From assembly GCA_965224275.1 (NCBI GenBank), contig CBDCYR010000011.1, positions 638,628-702,627 on the forward strand: 64,000 nt of DNA. The letters are read 5' to 3'. Below the pieces are notes generated by a model. That model was given only the letters and a program-made list of their open reading frames with translations, had not been told where the DNA came from and did not search any database. A program made the position numbers and the translations under genes. Of this stretch, positions 17,543 through 26,493 are shown piece after piece. The first letter of the stretch is position 1. Every line of letters starts with the position of its first letter. This DNA comes from CAUZWH01 sp965224275 (GTDB taxonomy: Bacteria; Pseudomonadota; Alphaproteobacteria; SHVV01).

Positions 17543-19577
17543 GCTTGCGCTCTTCCAGCCGCGCGAGGCGCTGGACGCCGAAACGAGGCTTGCCGACTTT
17601 ATCCGCCATGCGCGCGACGACCTCACGGTCTTCGGCGCCGAGCTCGACTGGGATGCGCCGACCTGGCAACTCCACGGTGTTGCCAGGGTGTCGGGCCGCA
17701 GTAAGAGCGTGCTTCGCGTGTACTGGGGCCATCCCCTGAAGAGGGCCCCCAAAGCGATCGGGGACTACGCACCGCTCGATACCCGCAACGTCGACTTCTT
17801 CAAGGCCTACCTGCGCTACAGGTACGGGCTTGCCCCACAGATGAACCCTGTCTTGATGCTCTCGGCGATACGGCATCTCGACAAGGCCCTCGCCCAGGCC
17901 GGCAAGCCGGCTACCGACGCGCGGGCCGACGACTTCTACGCTGCCGCCGCAGCCTGCCGGTCCCGCTACAGCCCTCAAACCGCATATCGCGTCGGACGCC
18001 AGCTCGAAGCGATCGCGGGCTTCCTCGACGATCACCGCCTCGTCGCGCGACCTCTCGTCTGGACCAACCCCATCAGGCGGCCGGCGAGCTTCGATCGCAT
18101 CGGGGTCGGGCCTAAGCGGACCCGGGCCCGGAAACTTCCCTCGGAACGCGCGATCGCCGCACTTGGCGATGCGTACCGCCGCGCCCGGCATCCGATGGAC
18201 GTGATCGCCGTCTCTGCCTATGCCCTCCTCCTCGCCACGCACAGCCGCATCTCCGAGCTTCACCGGATCGACGCCTACGGTTGCGAAGTGGAGGTCATCG
18301 AGCACGGCGAGCAGCGCTACGGCCTGCGCTGGTATCCGTCGAAGGGCGGGGTACCCGAGACGCGCTGGCTCCCGAGCGCTTTGGTGCCGCTGGCGAGAGA
18401 CGCGCTGAAGCGCATCCGCGACCTCACCGAGCCCGCCCGCGCACTTGCGCGCAGGTACATGGCCGGCGAGGAGATCCTCCCGGCCGACGATCCGGACGAT
18501 CCTCTTGCCCGCGCCGGCTACATCAGCATGAAGACTCTCGGCACCGTCACGAAACCCGGCCCCGCGATTGCCGAACTTCGCAAGAACGGGGTCGATCTTC
18601 GCTCGGTTCTGGCAAGAGACCTGGGCGTTCCAGTCTCCACAATCGCCAGGCTTTACCTCCGTGCGCCGATCGAGGCGGCCTTCCGGTCAGAACTTCCGGA
18701 AGGGTTCCCGCTGGCCGATCCGAAATCCGGTCTGGGATACGACCGCGCGCTGCTCGTGCGCACCGCCGACGTGGGCCGGCAACCGAGCTGCATCTTCTGG
18801 CGACTGTCGTGTATCCCGTCCGACGCGATCGAGCACACCATGAACGGGAAAGGCGATAGAGCTGGCTTGTTCGCACGTCTCGGGCTGGTGGACGACGATG
18901 GCGAGACCGTCCGCATCACGCCTCACCAGCTGCGGCATTACATGACCACGCTCGCGAACGAGGGCAACCTGTCGCAGCTCGACATCGCGAGGTGGGCAGG
19001 CCGGAAGGACGTCCGGCACAACGCATTCTACGACCACGAAACCGCCGATTCCCTCGTCTCGAAGGCGCGCGCTCTCGGCGGAGAGATGTTCGGCAGCCCG
19101 ATAACGGCTACCCCTCAGCGGCCGGTGACACCGCGGCAGCTGATGGAGGGCAATCTTGCCGGGGTGCATCTGACGCGTTACGGCGCCTGCCTGCACGACT
19201 TCGCGATGTCGCCCTGCCCGATGTACCGGGACTGCCTGAACTGCGTCGAGCACGCCTGTGTAAAGGGAGACGAGCGCGCCGAGCGAGCCCTGCGCGATCG
19301 CCTTGCCGTCATGGAGAGGGCGGTCGCAGCCGCCGAGGAGGCCGCCGCCATCGGCGAAGGCAACTCGGAGATATGGCTCTCCCGCAAGAGGACCGAGCTT
19401 GCGCGCCTGCGCGAGCTCGTCGCCCTGATCGACGACGCGACGATCGCGCCGGGCGCCGTTCTGAGGCTCGACGACGCGGCACGCTACGCGATCGGCGGCG
19501 ACGGAGCCGAGCCGGCGAAACCCTTGTCCGGTCCCGGCCCGGCTCCCGATCCTTCCTTACAGCCAGGGAAACAGTGA
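17535..19577 (+). CDS. Large tyrosine recombinase with Cys-rich C-terminus, third of a trio
   Basis: A 680-residue protein whose core has Arg in LATHSRISELHRI, HQLRHYMTTLAN, a Trp in LDIARWAGRKDVRHN and Tyr in AFYDHETAD, so the catalytic set is complete. After the core comes a cluster of five Cys within about 27 residues (GACLHDF...PCPMYRDCLNCVEHACVKG), likely a zinc-binding unit, and an Ala/Glu-rich helical region. Size and layout recall TnpB of Tn554 and large integrases of GI-type elements. It overlaps the second gene and is followed by the small coiled-coil gene after 1 base. Confidence 0.85.
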   Translation: MGELALFQPREALDAETRLADFIRHARDDLTVFGAELDWDAPTWQLHGVARVSGRSKSVLRVYWGHPLKRAPKAIGDYAPLDTRNVDFFKAYLRYRYGLAPQMNPVLMLSAIRHLDKALAQAGKPATDARADDFYAAAAACRSRYSPQTAYRVGRQLEAIAGFLDDHRLVARPLVWTNPIRRPASFDRIGVGPKRTRARKLPSERAIAALGDAYRRARHPMDVIAVSAYALLLATHSRISELHRIDAYGCEVEVIEHGEQRYGLRWYPSKGGVPETRWLPSALVPLARDALKRIRDLTEPARALARRYMAGEEILPADDPDDPLARAGYISMKTLGTVTKPGPAIAELRKNGVDLRSVLARDLGVPVSTIARLYLRAPIEAAFRSELPEGFPLADPKSGLGYDRALLVRTADVGRQPSCIFWRLSCIPSDAIEHTMNGKGDRAGLFARLGLVDDDGETVRITPHQLRHYMTTLANEGNLSQLDIARWAGRKDVRHNAFYDHETADSLVSKARALGGEMFGSPITATPQRPVTPRQLMEGNLAGVHLTRYGACLHDFAMSPCPMYRDCLNCVEHACVKGDERAERALRDRLAVMERAVAAAEEAAAIGEGNSEIWLSRKRTELARLRELVALIDDATIAPGAVLRLDDAARYAIGGDGAEPAKPLSGPGPAPDPSLQPGKQ

Positions 19578-19578
19578 C

Positions 19579-19998
19579 ATGGCCCGGCATCTCAGCGAGA
19601 CCCACATCGAAACACTCGCCAGGGCCATCGGCACTCTCGAGGTGGCCACATGGGACGCGGTCGTGAGGCTGGCGCGACAGCGGCTCGGTCACGCCTACTC
19701 GCGCCAGGCGCTGTCCCGGCATGAACGGATAAGGACCGCGTTCGCGGCTCGCAAGGAGCAGCTCAGGGACAGGCACGCCGGGCGGCGGCCGCGACCGAAG
19801 ACCGACACCGAAGCGGCTCTCTTCGCGCGCATCGACTCCCTGGAAGCCGACCTCTCCCGGCTTCGCGCCGAGAACGAGTCGATGATGACCCGGTTCGCCA
19901 TCTGGGCCTACAACACGCATGTGCTCGGCATTCCCGACCACCGGCTGGATGTTCCGCTTCAGCCGGTCGACCGCGATTACAGCGAGCGCGACGCATGA
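19579..19998 (+). CDS. Small HTH/coiled-coil protein of the recombinase operon
   Basis: A 139-residue protein, not recognised by name. An N-terminal helical region (ATWDAVVRLARQRLGHAYSR) could form a helix-turn-helix, and a central stretch (FARIDSLEADLSRLRAENES) is a short coiled coil. In size and position it matches TnpC-type accessory proteins, which sit behind paired tyrosine recombinases and influence target orientation; this is an analogy, not homology. It overlaps the next gene by 4 bases (ATGA), so translation is probably coupled. Confidence 0.65.
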   Translation: MARHLSETHIETLARAIGTLEVATWDAVVRLARQRLGHAYSRQALSRHERIRTAFAARKEQLRDRHAGRRPRPKTDTEAALFARIDSLEADLSRLRAENESMMTRFAIWAYNTHVLGIPDHRLDVPLQPVDRDYSERDA

Positions 19999-20534
19999 GC
20001 GGGGGCAGCGGCGCCCAACGCGGCCGTCAGGCGGTGCTGCGTCTGCGCCGGGAGATCGACGCCCGCGAGACGGCCGGCGAAACCTTGCCGATGAACGGCC
20101 GGGCGCTTCATCTGGCGAAGATCTGCCAGCTGGTCGGGGTCGGCCGGTCGACGGTGACGCAGAACCCGTCCTTCCGCGCCATGCTCATGGACTACGCCAG
20201 CCGGAAGGACGTGGCCTTCTCCGCCAGGGGCGCGGCGCCATCCATGCACGACCGCCAGGCCACGGGGGCCGCCGTGACGCTGGCCGACGCCGGCGAAGAG
20301 GCCATGGTACCGGCGTCGCGCCTGCGCGAGGAACAGCGTCGGAGCGCGGCCGCGGAGCGCCGTGTCAGCGAGCTCGTCGCCAGAAACGCGGCACTCATCG
20401 CCCGCCTGAGGCGCTACGAGGCGACCGAGCAGACCCTGATCGCGGCCGGCCGGCGCTACAGGCCCAGGCCGCCGGAGAAAGACAACGCCGGCCCCGAGCA
20501 GGGCCGCTTCGAGCTCGACGAGACACCCGAATGA
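19995..20534 (+). CDS. HTH plus coiled-coil accessory protein
   Basis: A 179-residue protein, not recognised. It has a probable DNA-binding helix-turn-helix near residues 35-60 (HLAKICQLVGVGRSTVTQN) and a long coiled coil from about 105 to 150 (RLREEQRRSAAAERRVSELV and following), ending in an acidic ELDETPE tail. The layout is that expected of a TnpC-like or DNA-binding co-factor of the recombinases. ATGA overlaps with both neighbours indicate tight translational coupling. Confidence 0.65.
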   Translation: MSGGSGAQRGRQAVLRLRREIDARETAGETLPMNGRALHLAKICQLVGVGRSTVTQNPSFRAMLMDYASRKDVAFSARGAAPSMHDRQATGAAVTLADAGEEAMVPASRLREEQRRSAAAERRVSELVARNAALIARLRRYEATEQTLIAAGRRYRPRPPEKDNAGPEQGRFELDETPE

Positions 20535-22510
20535 GCCGGCCGGGCGCAGCCGCCCGTGCCGGCACCGAAACCCCGATGCCGCGGACCCTCGGTGCGCTCG
20601 AGACCTACCTCGCCGAGGACCGGGACTTCCGCGGTATCGGCCCCGCGAAGGCCGCCGCCCTCACGGCCGCCTTCGGCGACGGACTCCATGCCGCGCTCGA
20701 TTGCAAACATCCCGAGGTCATCGCGATCCTCGGCGACGAAACCGCCACCAACGCCTTCGCGACATACGATCTCAAAAGCCCCGAGATCGAGCTTCTCGAC
20801 TGGCTGGAGAGCCGGGGGGTCGTATCCGTTGTGGGAACGCGCACCGCAATCCGAATCGCCCGGTGCTGGGGCCATGACGGCGTCGACGCCGTGAAGGACA
20901 ATCCCTACCTCCTTGCGAGCTTCCTGCCCTGGGCTGTGACCGACAGCGTATGCCGCGCTCTCGGTGTCGCGCCCGACGACCCTCGCCGCGCCGTCGCCGC
21001 GGTCGAAGCCACCCTCTACCGCCGCCTCGACCGGAACCACACATGGACCTCGCGCGCCTCGGCCGAGGCCGGGGCCGAGAAGCTCCTCGCCGGCGTGGCG
21101 GCTCCGGACGGCGGCCCCGCCGGACGCTGGGCCGTCGAAGCCGCGATCCAAGCCGGCGGCGCCGAGCCCTTCGAGGACGGCATCCAACCGATGGGCGCGG
21201 CCGCGATGGAGGCCTTCCTTGCGGAGGAGCTCGCGCGCTTCGCGGCGCAGGCTCCGGTATCGGACCTGGCGATGCCGCCTCTTGCCGACGAGCAAATCGA
21301 GCGGGCACTTGCCGAATATGAACGCAGTCAGCCACACCGCCTCACCGGCGCGCAGAAGACAGCCATCGCGCTCCCGTTCCGGCGTCGGCTGACGGTCCTC
21401 GGCGGTTATGCCGGCTCCGGGAAGACGATGTCGCTGCGCGGAATCTGCGAGCTCGCGGAGACCTTCGGCCGGGACACCATGCTGATCGCGCTCTCCGGAC
21501 GCGCGGCGCAGCGCATGGCCCAATCGACGGGCCGGCCCGCAATGACCATCGCCCGCTTCCTCAAGGAGACCTCCGGTGACGCGGCCGTGCGCCTCCACGC
21601 GGGCGCCATCCTCATTATCGACGAGGCGTCCATGGTCGACCTTCCCCTGCTCTGGCAGGTGGTCAGACGCCTCGCAGATGCGTCCCTGGTCCTGGTCGGC
21701 GATCCCGCGCAGCTTCCGCCGATCGGCTTCGGCCTCACCTTCCACGTGCTCATCGAGCATCCCACCATCCAGAAGACCATCCTCGACCGGGTGATGCGCC
21801 AATCGGCCGAGACCGGGATACCGCCTGTAGCCGAGGCCATTCGAAACGGCCGCTGCCCGCAGCTCGGTCCCTTCACCGGCCTCGCGCCGGGCGTGACGTT
21901 CATCGACGCCGGCCCGGAAGAGGCGTTCGACCTCATCTTCGACGTCGGTGCGCGGCTCGCGAAGGACGGGTTGCGCCGCGGCGACGCCCAGATCATCGCG
22001 CCGGTCAACGCGGGGCCGGCGGGAATCCTCGCCATCAATCGACGATTCCACGAACTGCGGATGCAGGCCGGCGACGGTGCTTCCCGGCTCGTTCCCGGAC
22101 GCGCCGACATCGCCGAAGGCGACCCCGTCATCTGGACCCGCAACGACTACGAGCGCGACCTCATGAACGGCTCGACGGGGCGAATCGTGGAAGTCCACAA
22201 GGACTATGCAATCGCAGTCCTCGACGGCCGGGAGCACCGGCTGAGTGCCGCCGACAGCAACCTCATCGAGCTCGCCTACGCCATCTCCGTGCACAAGGCC
22301 CAGGGCTCGCAGTGGCCACTGGTGATCGTGCCGGTCTACCGTTCCCGGATCCTCGACCGCACTCTCGTCTACACCGCGGCTACCCGGGCGTCCGAGCAGG
22401 TCGTCTTCGTCGGCGATCGAGGCGTCTTCGCCACCGCCGTGGAGATGCCTCCAACGAACCTGACGCGCGACGTCACCCTGGCGTCGCGGTTGCGATCGTT
22501 GACGGAATGA
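20531..22510 (+). CDS. RecD2-like DNA helicase
   Basis: A 659-residue SF1 helicase starting at ATG 20531, which overlaps the previous stop. The N-terminus has a helix-hairpin-helix type region (RDFRGIGPAKAAALTAAFGD), as in RecD2. The motor has Walker A GYAGSGKT (about 291-298), Walker B LIIDEAS (about 360), VLVGDPAQLPPIG, and near the C-terminus SVHKAQGSQWPLVIVPV (about 584-600), the RecD/TraI motif region. It is the last gene of the recombinase operon. A plausible role is strand processing at element ends or during transfer, which is inference from position. Confidence 0.85.
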   Translation: MSRPGAAARAGTETPMPRTLGALETYLAEDRDFRGIGPAKAAALTAAFGDGLHAALDCKHPEVIAILGDETATNAFATYDLKSPEIELLDWLESRGVVSVVGTRTAIRIARCWGHDGVDAVKDNPYLLASFLPWAVTDSVCRALGVAPDDPRRAVAAVEATLYRRLDRNHTWTSRASAEAGAEKLLAGVAAPDGGPAGRWAVEAAIQAGGAEPFEDGIQPMGAAAMEAFLAEELARFAAQAPVSDLAMPPLADEQIERALAEYERSQPHRLTGAQKTAIALPFRRRLTVLGGYAGSGKTMSLRGICELAETFGRDTMLIALSGRAAQRMAQSTGRPAMTIARFLKETSGDAAVRLHAGAILIIDEASMVDLPLLWQVVRRLADASLVLVGDPAQLPPIGFGLTFHVLIEHPTIQKTILDRVMRQSAETGIPPVAEAIRNGRCPQLGPFTGLAPGVTFIDAGPEEAFDLIFDVGARLAKDGLRRGDAQIIAPVNAGPAGILAINRRFHELRMQAGDGASRLVPGRADIAEGDPVIWTRNDYERDLMNGSTGRIVEVHKDYAIAVLDGREHRLSAADSNLIELAYAISVHKAQGSQWPLVIVPVYRSRILDRTLVYTAATRASEQVVFVGDRGVFATAVEMPPTNLTRDVTLASRLRSLTE

Positions 22511-22688
22511 CTTCCCATCCGCCCCGCGCCCACTGCGGCTCCAACGCTGCTTCGCAGACGGCCCGCCGCCGACCACTGCTGCGCAGCCGGCCTGCCGCTG
22601 TCCGCTCCTGACCTCGCCCTCTCCGAACTCCGGTCGAGGCCCCACTTGCTCGACCTCCATCCAGCACACGGGAGGAGGCGCTCAACAC

Positions 22689-22784
22689 GTGGCATGCCGC
22701 CTCGCCGCGCGCTTCTATCGCCACCACAAGCACCGAGGCCGTATGGCGTTCAGCCAATGGCTGGAAGCCTGCTTACAGCCATGA
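22689..22784 (+). CDS. Possible 31-residue basic peptide
   Basis: GTG-initiated frame MACRLAARFYRHHKHRGRMA followed by FSQWLEACLQP, ending in TGA at 22782. A strong GGGAGGAGG lies about 10 bases upstream. The peptide is His/Arg-rich with an amphipathic C-terminal half. No relative is recognised; the purine-rich leader is the main support. Confidence 0.35.
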   Translation: MACRLAARFYRHHKHRGRMAFSQWLEACLQP

Positions 22785-23119
22785 CAGCCATGCGTCGCGC
22801 GGTCGGCGCCGTGTCACCCGAAGGGCCGTAGCGCAGCGGAGGAGCCGCGTAGCGGCTTGACCCGGCGCCGGCCTCGCGACACCCGGGCTCATGACCTTCA
22901 GCCCATCGTCCGATCAGGTCCATCCGGCTGCGGGCGCGAGCCCTACCGCCTCACCGATCGCATGAGTCTGACCGAGCCGTCCAGGCAACCCTCCTCCGTG
23001 CTTCCCGTTCCCTCCCTCGAGCGAGAGCGCAGCAAGCGCCGGGCGAACGCCCGGTGACGGAGAGGGAGACGGTCTTCCTCGGGTCGCCGGGCGCGACAAC
23101 CCCAGAGGAGGGCTCGCCC
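22785..23119 (+). other. Intergenic region, no gene recognised
   Basis: GC-rich spacer between the helicase operon and the SSB module. It ends in an AGAGGAGGG ribosome-binding site for the small protein at 23,120. Frames open here are shadows with no motif. Confidence 0.5.
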
Positions 23120-23269
23120 ATGTTCGACTCCGACTTCGACCCCGTGACGCCGGCCGGCAGCGGCCTGCTTGCCGACCTCGGCCTCGACACCCACTCCGTC
23201 CGCGACGCGCTCGCCGACGACCGGGCCCGGCGCTGTCCCGACCGCGAGGCCCCGCCGGACGAGAGGTAA
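23120..23269 (+). CDS. Small acidic protein of the SSB module (copy 1)
   Basis: A 49-residue frame (MFDSDFDPVTPAGSGLLADL and on) with AGGAGGG just upstream. The core LLADLGLDTHSVRDALA resembles LLAAAGVPAHAIREVLA in the protein at 31,193, which is likewise the gene before an ssb. The shared position and about 50 percent identity over 17 residues suggest one small-protein family attached to element-borne SSB genes. Function unknown. Confidence 0.6.
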   Translation: MFDSDFDPVTPAGSGLLADLGLDTHSVRDALADDRARRCPDREAPPDER

Positions 23270-23375
23270 AGCGAAGCGAGTGAAAAGTGAACGGAGGGGG
23301 ACGGGGAGAGAGCTTCCCGGCTCCCGCACGTTCGCCAACCCATCGTCATCATCCAGACCCTGAAGGAGCATCGCA

Positions 23376-23828
23376 ATGAGCTTCGGACTGAACCGCGTGG
23401 AACTCATCGGCCGCCTCGGCGCCGACGTCACTGTCAACCACCTGACCAGCGGGGGGCGCGTTGCGAACCTCAGCGTCGCCACCGACGAATCCTACATCAA
23501 CGCGAAGACCGGCGAGCGGGTCGACAAGACCGAATGGCACCGCATCGTCACCTTCCAGGACGGGCTCATCTCGATGTTCGAAAAGCACGCGCGGAAGGGC
23601 CGGCTGGTCTACATCGACGGCAAGCTGCAGACCCGGCGCTGGTCGAAGCCCGGCGAGGACGGCGACCGCTTCTCGACCGAGATCCTGCTGGTCCCGGGCG
23701 GACGCGTTCAGTTCCTGGACCGCCCGAACGGCAGTGGTACCGGCGCGCAGGACGAACAGCACGCGCCGGGCTCCGCGGACGCCGTGCCCTCGGCAGACGC
23801 CGGCAACGCGTCAGACCTGCCGTTCTGA
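23376..23828 (+). CDS. ssb: Single-stranded DNA-binding protein, element copy 1
   Basis: A 150-residue SSB: OB-fold with LNRVELIGRLGADVTVNHLT, VDKTEWHRIVTF and RLVYIDGKLQTRRW, an RVQFLDRPNGSG junction, and the acidic tip ASDLPF. AAGGAG sits 8 bases before the ATG. It is closer to the SSB at 33,497 than to the chromosomal one at 14,329, as expected of a plasmid/ICE lineage. It heads a module whose order (small protein, ssb, Toprim, DUF2493) is repeated in the inserted element. Confidence 0.93.
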   Translation: MSFGLNRVELIGRLGADVTVNHLTSGGRVANLSVATDESYINAKTGERVDKTEWHRIVTFQDGLISMFEKHARKGRLVYIDGKLQTRRWSKPGEDGDRFSTEILLVPGGRVQFLDRPNGSGTGAQDEQHAPGSADAVPSADAGNASDLPF

Positions 23829-24137
23829 AGGACGGCCGCCATCCTCGACTCCGGACTGGGCCGGCGCTTCGCGCGTCGGCCCTTCCTTCCCGGCTCGCCG
23901 ACGGGTCCGCGGCGTCTCAACGACTCGTGACAGCAGTCGCCGGTGCCGGCCGCGAAAATGTAAAGATCGCCCTTCCGACGGAGCATTCTCCACCGCAATC
24001 TTTACACAGCATCCCGCCAACGAGATGCCTGAGCGACAGAAACTCGCGATGAATCAATCCATTCACTCAAACATTACACAGCCCAAGGGCCCATAACCGT
24101 TCTAGACCAAGACATCGTTTCCTCCTCCCTCCCACCT

Positions 24138-24165
24138 GGCCGGCACTTCGGTGCCGGCCTTTTTT
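24138..24165 (+). terminator. Strong terminator after element ssb
   Basis: Perfect 9-bp GGCCGGCAC/GTGCCGGCC stem with a TTCG tetraloop followed by TTTTTT. It follows ssb by about 310 bases. That interval also holds a TGTAAAGAT/ATCTTTACA inverted repeat near 23,960-24,005. Confidence 0.9.
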
Positions 24166-24290
24166 CTTGCTGCCGATCCGGAGCGAGCCCGTCGGACGCC
24201 GCGCCGCGCGCTCGGGCCGCTCGTCCTCCGGCGCCGGCAGGAGCCGGAGGCCGGCCGGTATCGGGTTTCGTTCCCGCACGGAGGAAGCCG

Positions 24291-25330
24291 ATGTCCCGCA
24301 TGCCGTCCCGCCGCCGTCGTCCCGCCGCCGGCCATCGCCGCCGCGCTCGGCGCGGCCTGCAGGCCGAAGCCGTCTGCCGGCGCTACCTGCCGCACGGCCG
24401 CAAGCAGGGCCGCTACTGGGTCGCGGGCGATCTCGACGGCGCCCGCGGGCGCTCGCTCTTCGTCCGCCTCCACGGTCCCGGCGTCCCCGGCAAATGGACC
24501 GACGGCGCGACGGGCGAGCACGGCGACCTGCTCGACCTCATCCGCCACCGCACCCGGCGCAACGACGCTGCGCGCGGCGCTCGACGAGGCGCGCGCCTTC
24601 CTCGCCCTGCCGGTTCCGCCGGCCACGGGCAGCGGGGCCGACTACGACGCCACCGAAGCGGCGCGCCGCCTGTGGCGGCAGTGCCGCGCGATCGACGGCA
24701 CCCACGCCGAAGCCTATCTCCACGCGCGCGGCCTCGTCGCGCTGCCGCTTCGCGCGCTGCGCTTCCATCCCGAGCTTCGCTATCGCGAAGGCTCGACCGT
24801 GCGCCGGTTCCCGGCGCTGGTCGCCGCCGTCACCGGCAATGACGGCGCCGTCCTCGGCGTGCAGCGCACCTGGCTCGATCCGCGCCGGCCCGCCAAGGCG
24901 GGCGTCGCGACGCCTCGCAAGGCGCTCGGCCGGATCTTCGGCATGCGCCGTCCGAGATTCGGGCCGTCCCGCCGACGGCCTCGCTTCGCTCGTCGTCGGC
25001 GAGGGCATCGAGACCGTGCTCTCGCTCGTCACCGCCGTACCGGAGATCGGCGCCGCGGCAGCGCTCTCCGCCGGCAGCCTCGGCGTCTTCGCGCCGCCGC
25101 CCGGCGTCGCGCGCATCGTCATCGCCCGGGACAACGATCCGGACGGCGCACTCGCGCGCCGAACGCCTCGCCCGGCGCTGCGCGCGGGCGGGCGTCGCCG
25201 CCACCGTCATCGTCCCCGTCGGCAACGACTTCAACGACGACCTCGTGTCGCTCGGCGCGCCGGCGCTCCGCGCGCCCGGCTCGCGCCGCTCCTCCGCTTC
25301 GCGGGGAGGAAGAGAGGAGCGGATCGTGCG
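24291..25330 (+). pseudogene. Toprim-domain protein, broken by several frameshifts (copy 1)
   Basis: The start ATG 24291 has a GGAGGAAG site. The protein can be followed only by changing frame. The CRRYLPHGRKQGRYW block is in one frame. TLRAALDEARAFLALP through VQRTWLDPRRPAKAG is in a second, with the shift near 24,550 where ACCCGG carries one C too many. SLVVGEGIETVLSLVTAVPEI through VIARDNDPDG is in a third (shift near 24,945). ATVIVPVGNDFNDDLVSLG is back in the first (shift near 25,150). The GEGIET and ARDNDPDG pieces are the Toprim Glu and DxD sites, as in primase-like proteins of plasmids. Either the gene has decayed or the assembly has indels in GC-rich DNA. Confidence 0.8.
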
Positions 25331-25360
25331 GGCAAGGCCACCCGGAGAGAGGAGAGAGTC

Positions 25361-25727
25361 CATGGACGCCATCATCAATCTGAAACACGAGCCGAAGCTC
25401 CGCGAGGCGTTCGAATACGCGCACATGCACAACAACACCGTGCTGATCGACCGCCGCACGAAATGGGGCAACCCGTTCAGGGTAAGCGTAGACGGCTCGC
25501 GCGAAGAAGTGATCGCGCGCTACCGCGCCGATCTCTGGCGGCGCATCCGCGCCGGCGAGATCCCACTCGCCGAGATCGCGGACCTCGACGGCTGCTGGCT
25601 TGCCTGCTGGTGCTCCCTTCACCACTGCCCTGCCATGGACATGTGCTGGCACGCGCCGCCGCGTGGGCCGCGGAGGTTCTGCGGACTCGCGCGGAGACTC
25701 AAACGCAACACCGAGCGGGGGGCCGCC
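25361..25727 (+). pseudogene. DUF4326 domain protein, probable frameshift
   Basis: Starts MDAIINLKHEPKLREAFEY after a GGAGAGAG site. The DUF4326 hallmark VLIDRRTKWGNPF (about residues 24-36) is intact, and the reading continues to CWLACWC. The expected ending, PLPCHGHVLARAAAWAAE, is in the next frame, so an indel near 25,610-25,625 is likely. In the unshifted frame the product would fuse through to the stop at 25,955. DUF4326 proteins are small plasmid/phage proteins of unknown function. Confidence 0.65.
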
Positions 25728-25955
25728 ATGACCGGCATCGCCTTCGGGCGCATGACGCGCGAGGAATCGCGCATCTATTCCGGCGGAGACCTTGTCGGCG
25801 AGGTCTATCGCCAGGACGACATCCTGAAGCCGGGACCGCACTACTGCATGATCGGGCTCGATGACGACTGGCGCGGGCCGGTGCGGGTGCACGAGCGTTC
25901 GCGCATCCGCGAAGTGACGGAGTGTCTCGTCAGCACGCATCCGTCGTGGGATTGA
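25728..25955 (+). CDS. Small hypothetical protein, 75 aa
   Basis: Frame beginning MTGIAFGRMTREESRIYSGG after a G-rich leader and ending at 25,955. It is in frame with the 5' part of the DUF4326 gene, so it could be the 3' end of a fused frame, but it has its own start and a distinct composition (DDDWRGPVRVHERSRIREV). Not recognised. Confidence 0.5.
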   Translation: MTGIAFGRMTREESRIYSGGDLVGEVYRQDDILKPGPHYCMIGLDDDWRGPVRVHERSRIREVTECLVSTHPSWD

Positions 25956-26202
25956 CGATGGCCCGCGTGGAATTCATTCGCCTGGGCAATCGGCAGCGCG
26001 GTGTCTGTCGCGGCGGAAGTCGGGCGATGCCTTCGGCCCGGGCTCTCCGTTCCAATCTCCGCTTCGCTGCGATTTCCTCTGCGATCCTATCGCCTTGCCG
26101 GGAACACGGCACGGGCAGTGCATCCATTGCGACGCAAATGCTTTGCGGAACCGACAGAGGAGGGCGGTGCGTGTGGCAAACAATACTCACTCCGAGGTGA
26201 TG
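25956..26202 (+). other. Spacer with decayed small frame
   Basis: A frame from ATG 25958 (MARVEFIRLGNRQRGVCRGG) overlaps the previous stop region. Protein-like text then appears in another frame (GQCIHCDANALRNRQRRAV near 26,110-26,165). This suggests a frameshifted small gene, but support is weak. Confidence 0.3.
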
Positions 26203-26493
26203 GATCATTGTGCCACACGTGCTCACTGCGCCAACCCCGCCTCCGGCGGGGTCCTCCACTCCGCTCCGCTCCGTTGCGGCCGGGACTCGGAATGAAACGG
26301 CGCTGAAGCGCCTAGGCCCGGCGCGCCGCGCGACCGTGGCTCAGTCGCTACGCTCCCTGCGCCCGCACCACTCGCGCACCGCACCGGGCCATTCATTCCG
26401 GCCCCGGTGGCTTCGCTGCGCGCGCGTGTCCCAAAGAACCATCACATCGGGGCAGACGCTCCGAACGGTGCAACTCAAGATCGGGAGATCATC
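26203..26493 (+). other. Conserved leader upstream of DUF2493 gene (copy 1)
   Basis: About 290 bases that align along most of their length with 34,925-35,211, which precedes the other DUF2493 gene. A 45-base block starting CGACCGTGGCTCAGTCGCT differs at a single base. An unidentified frame (26,210-26,497) covers it and overlaps the next ATG by 4 bases, but the frame relationship to the gene differs between the two copies. This makes a regulatory or non-coding RNA role as likely as a small protein. Confidence 0.6.

Noticed and set aside
15647..17752. A 701-codon minus-strand frame opposite the recombinase trio, and similar long frames opposite the helicase and relaxase.
   Set aside because: They mirror strongly supported genes and contain low-complexity His/Arg/Gly text typical of antisense shadows in GC-rich DNA.
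23950..24010. Inverted repeat TGTAAAGAT...ATCTTTACA between ssb and its terminator.
   Set aside because: Arms are only 9 bases with a 35-base gap and no T-run; could be chance or a weak operator, so not listed separately.
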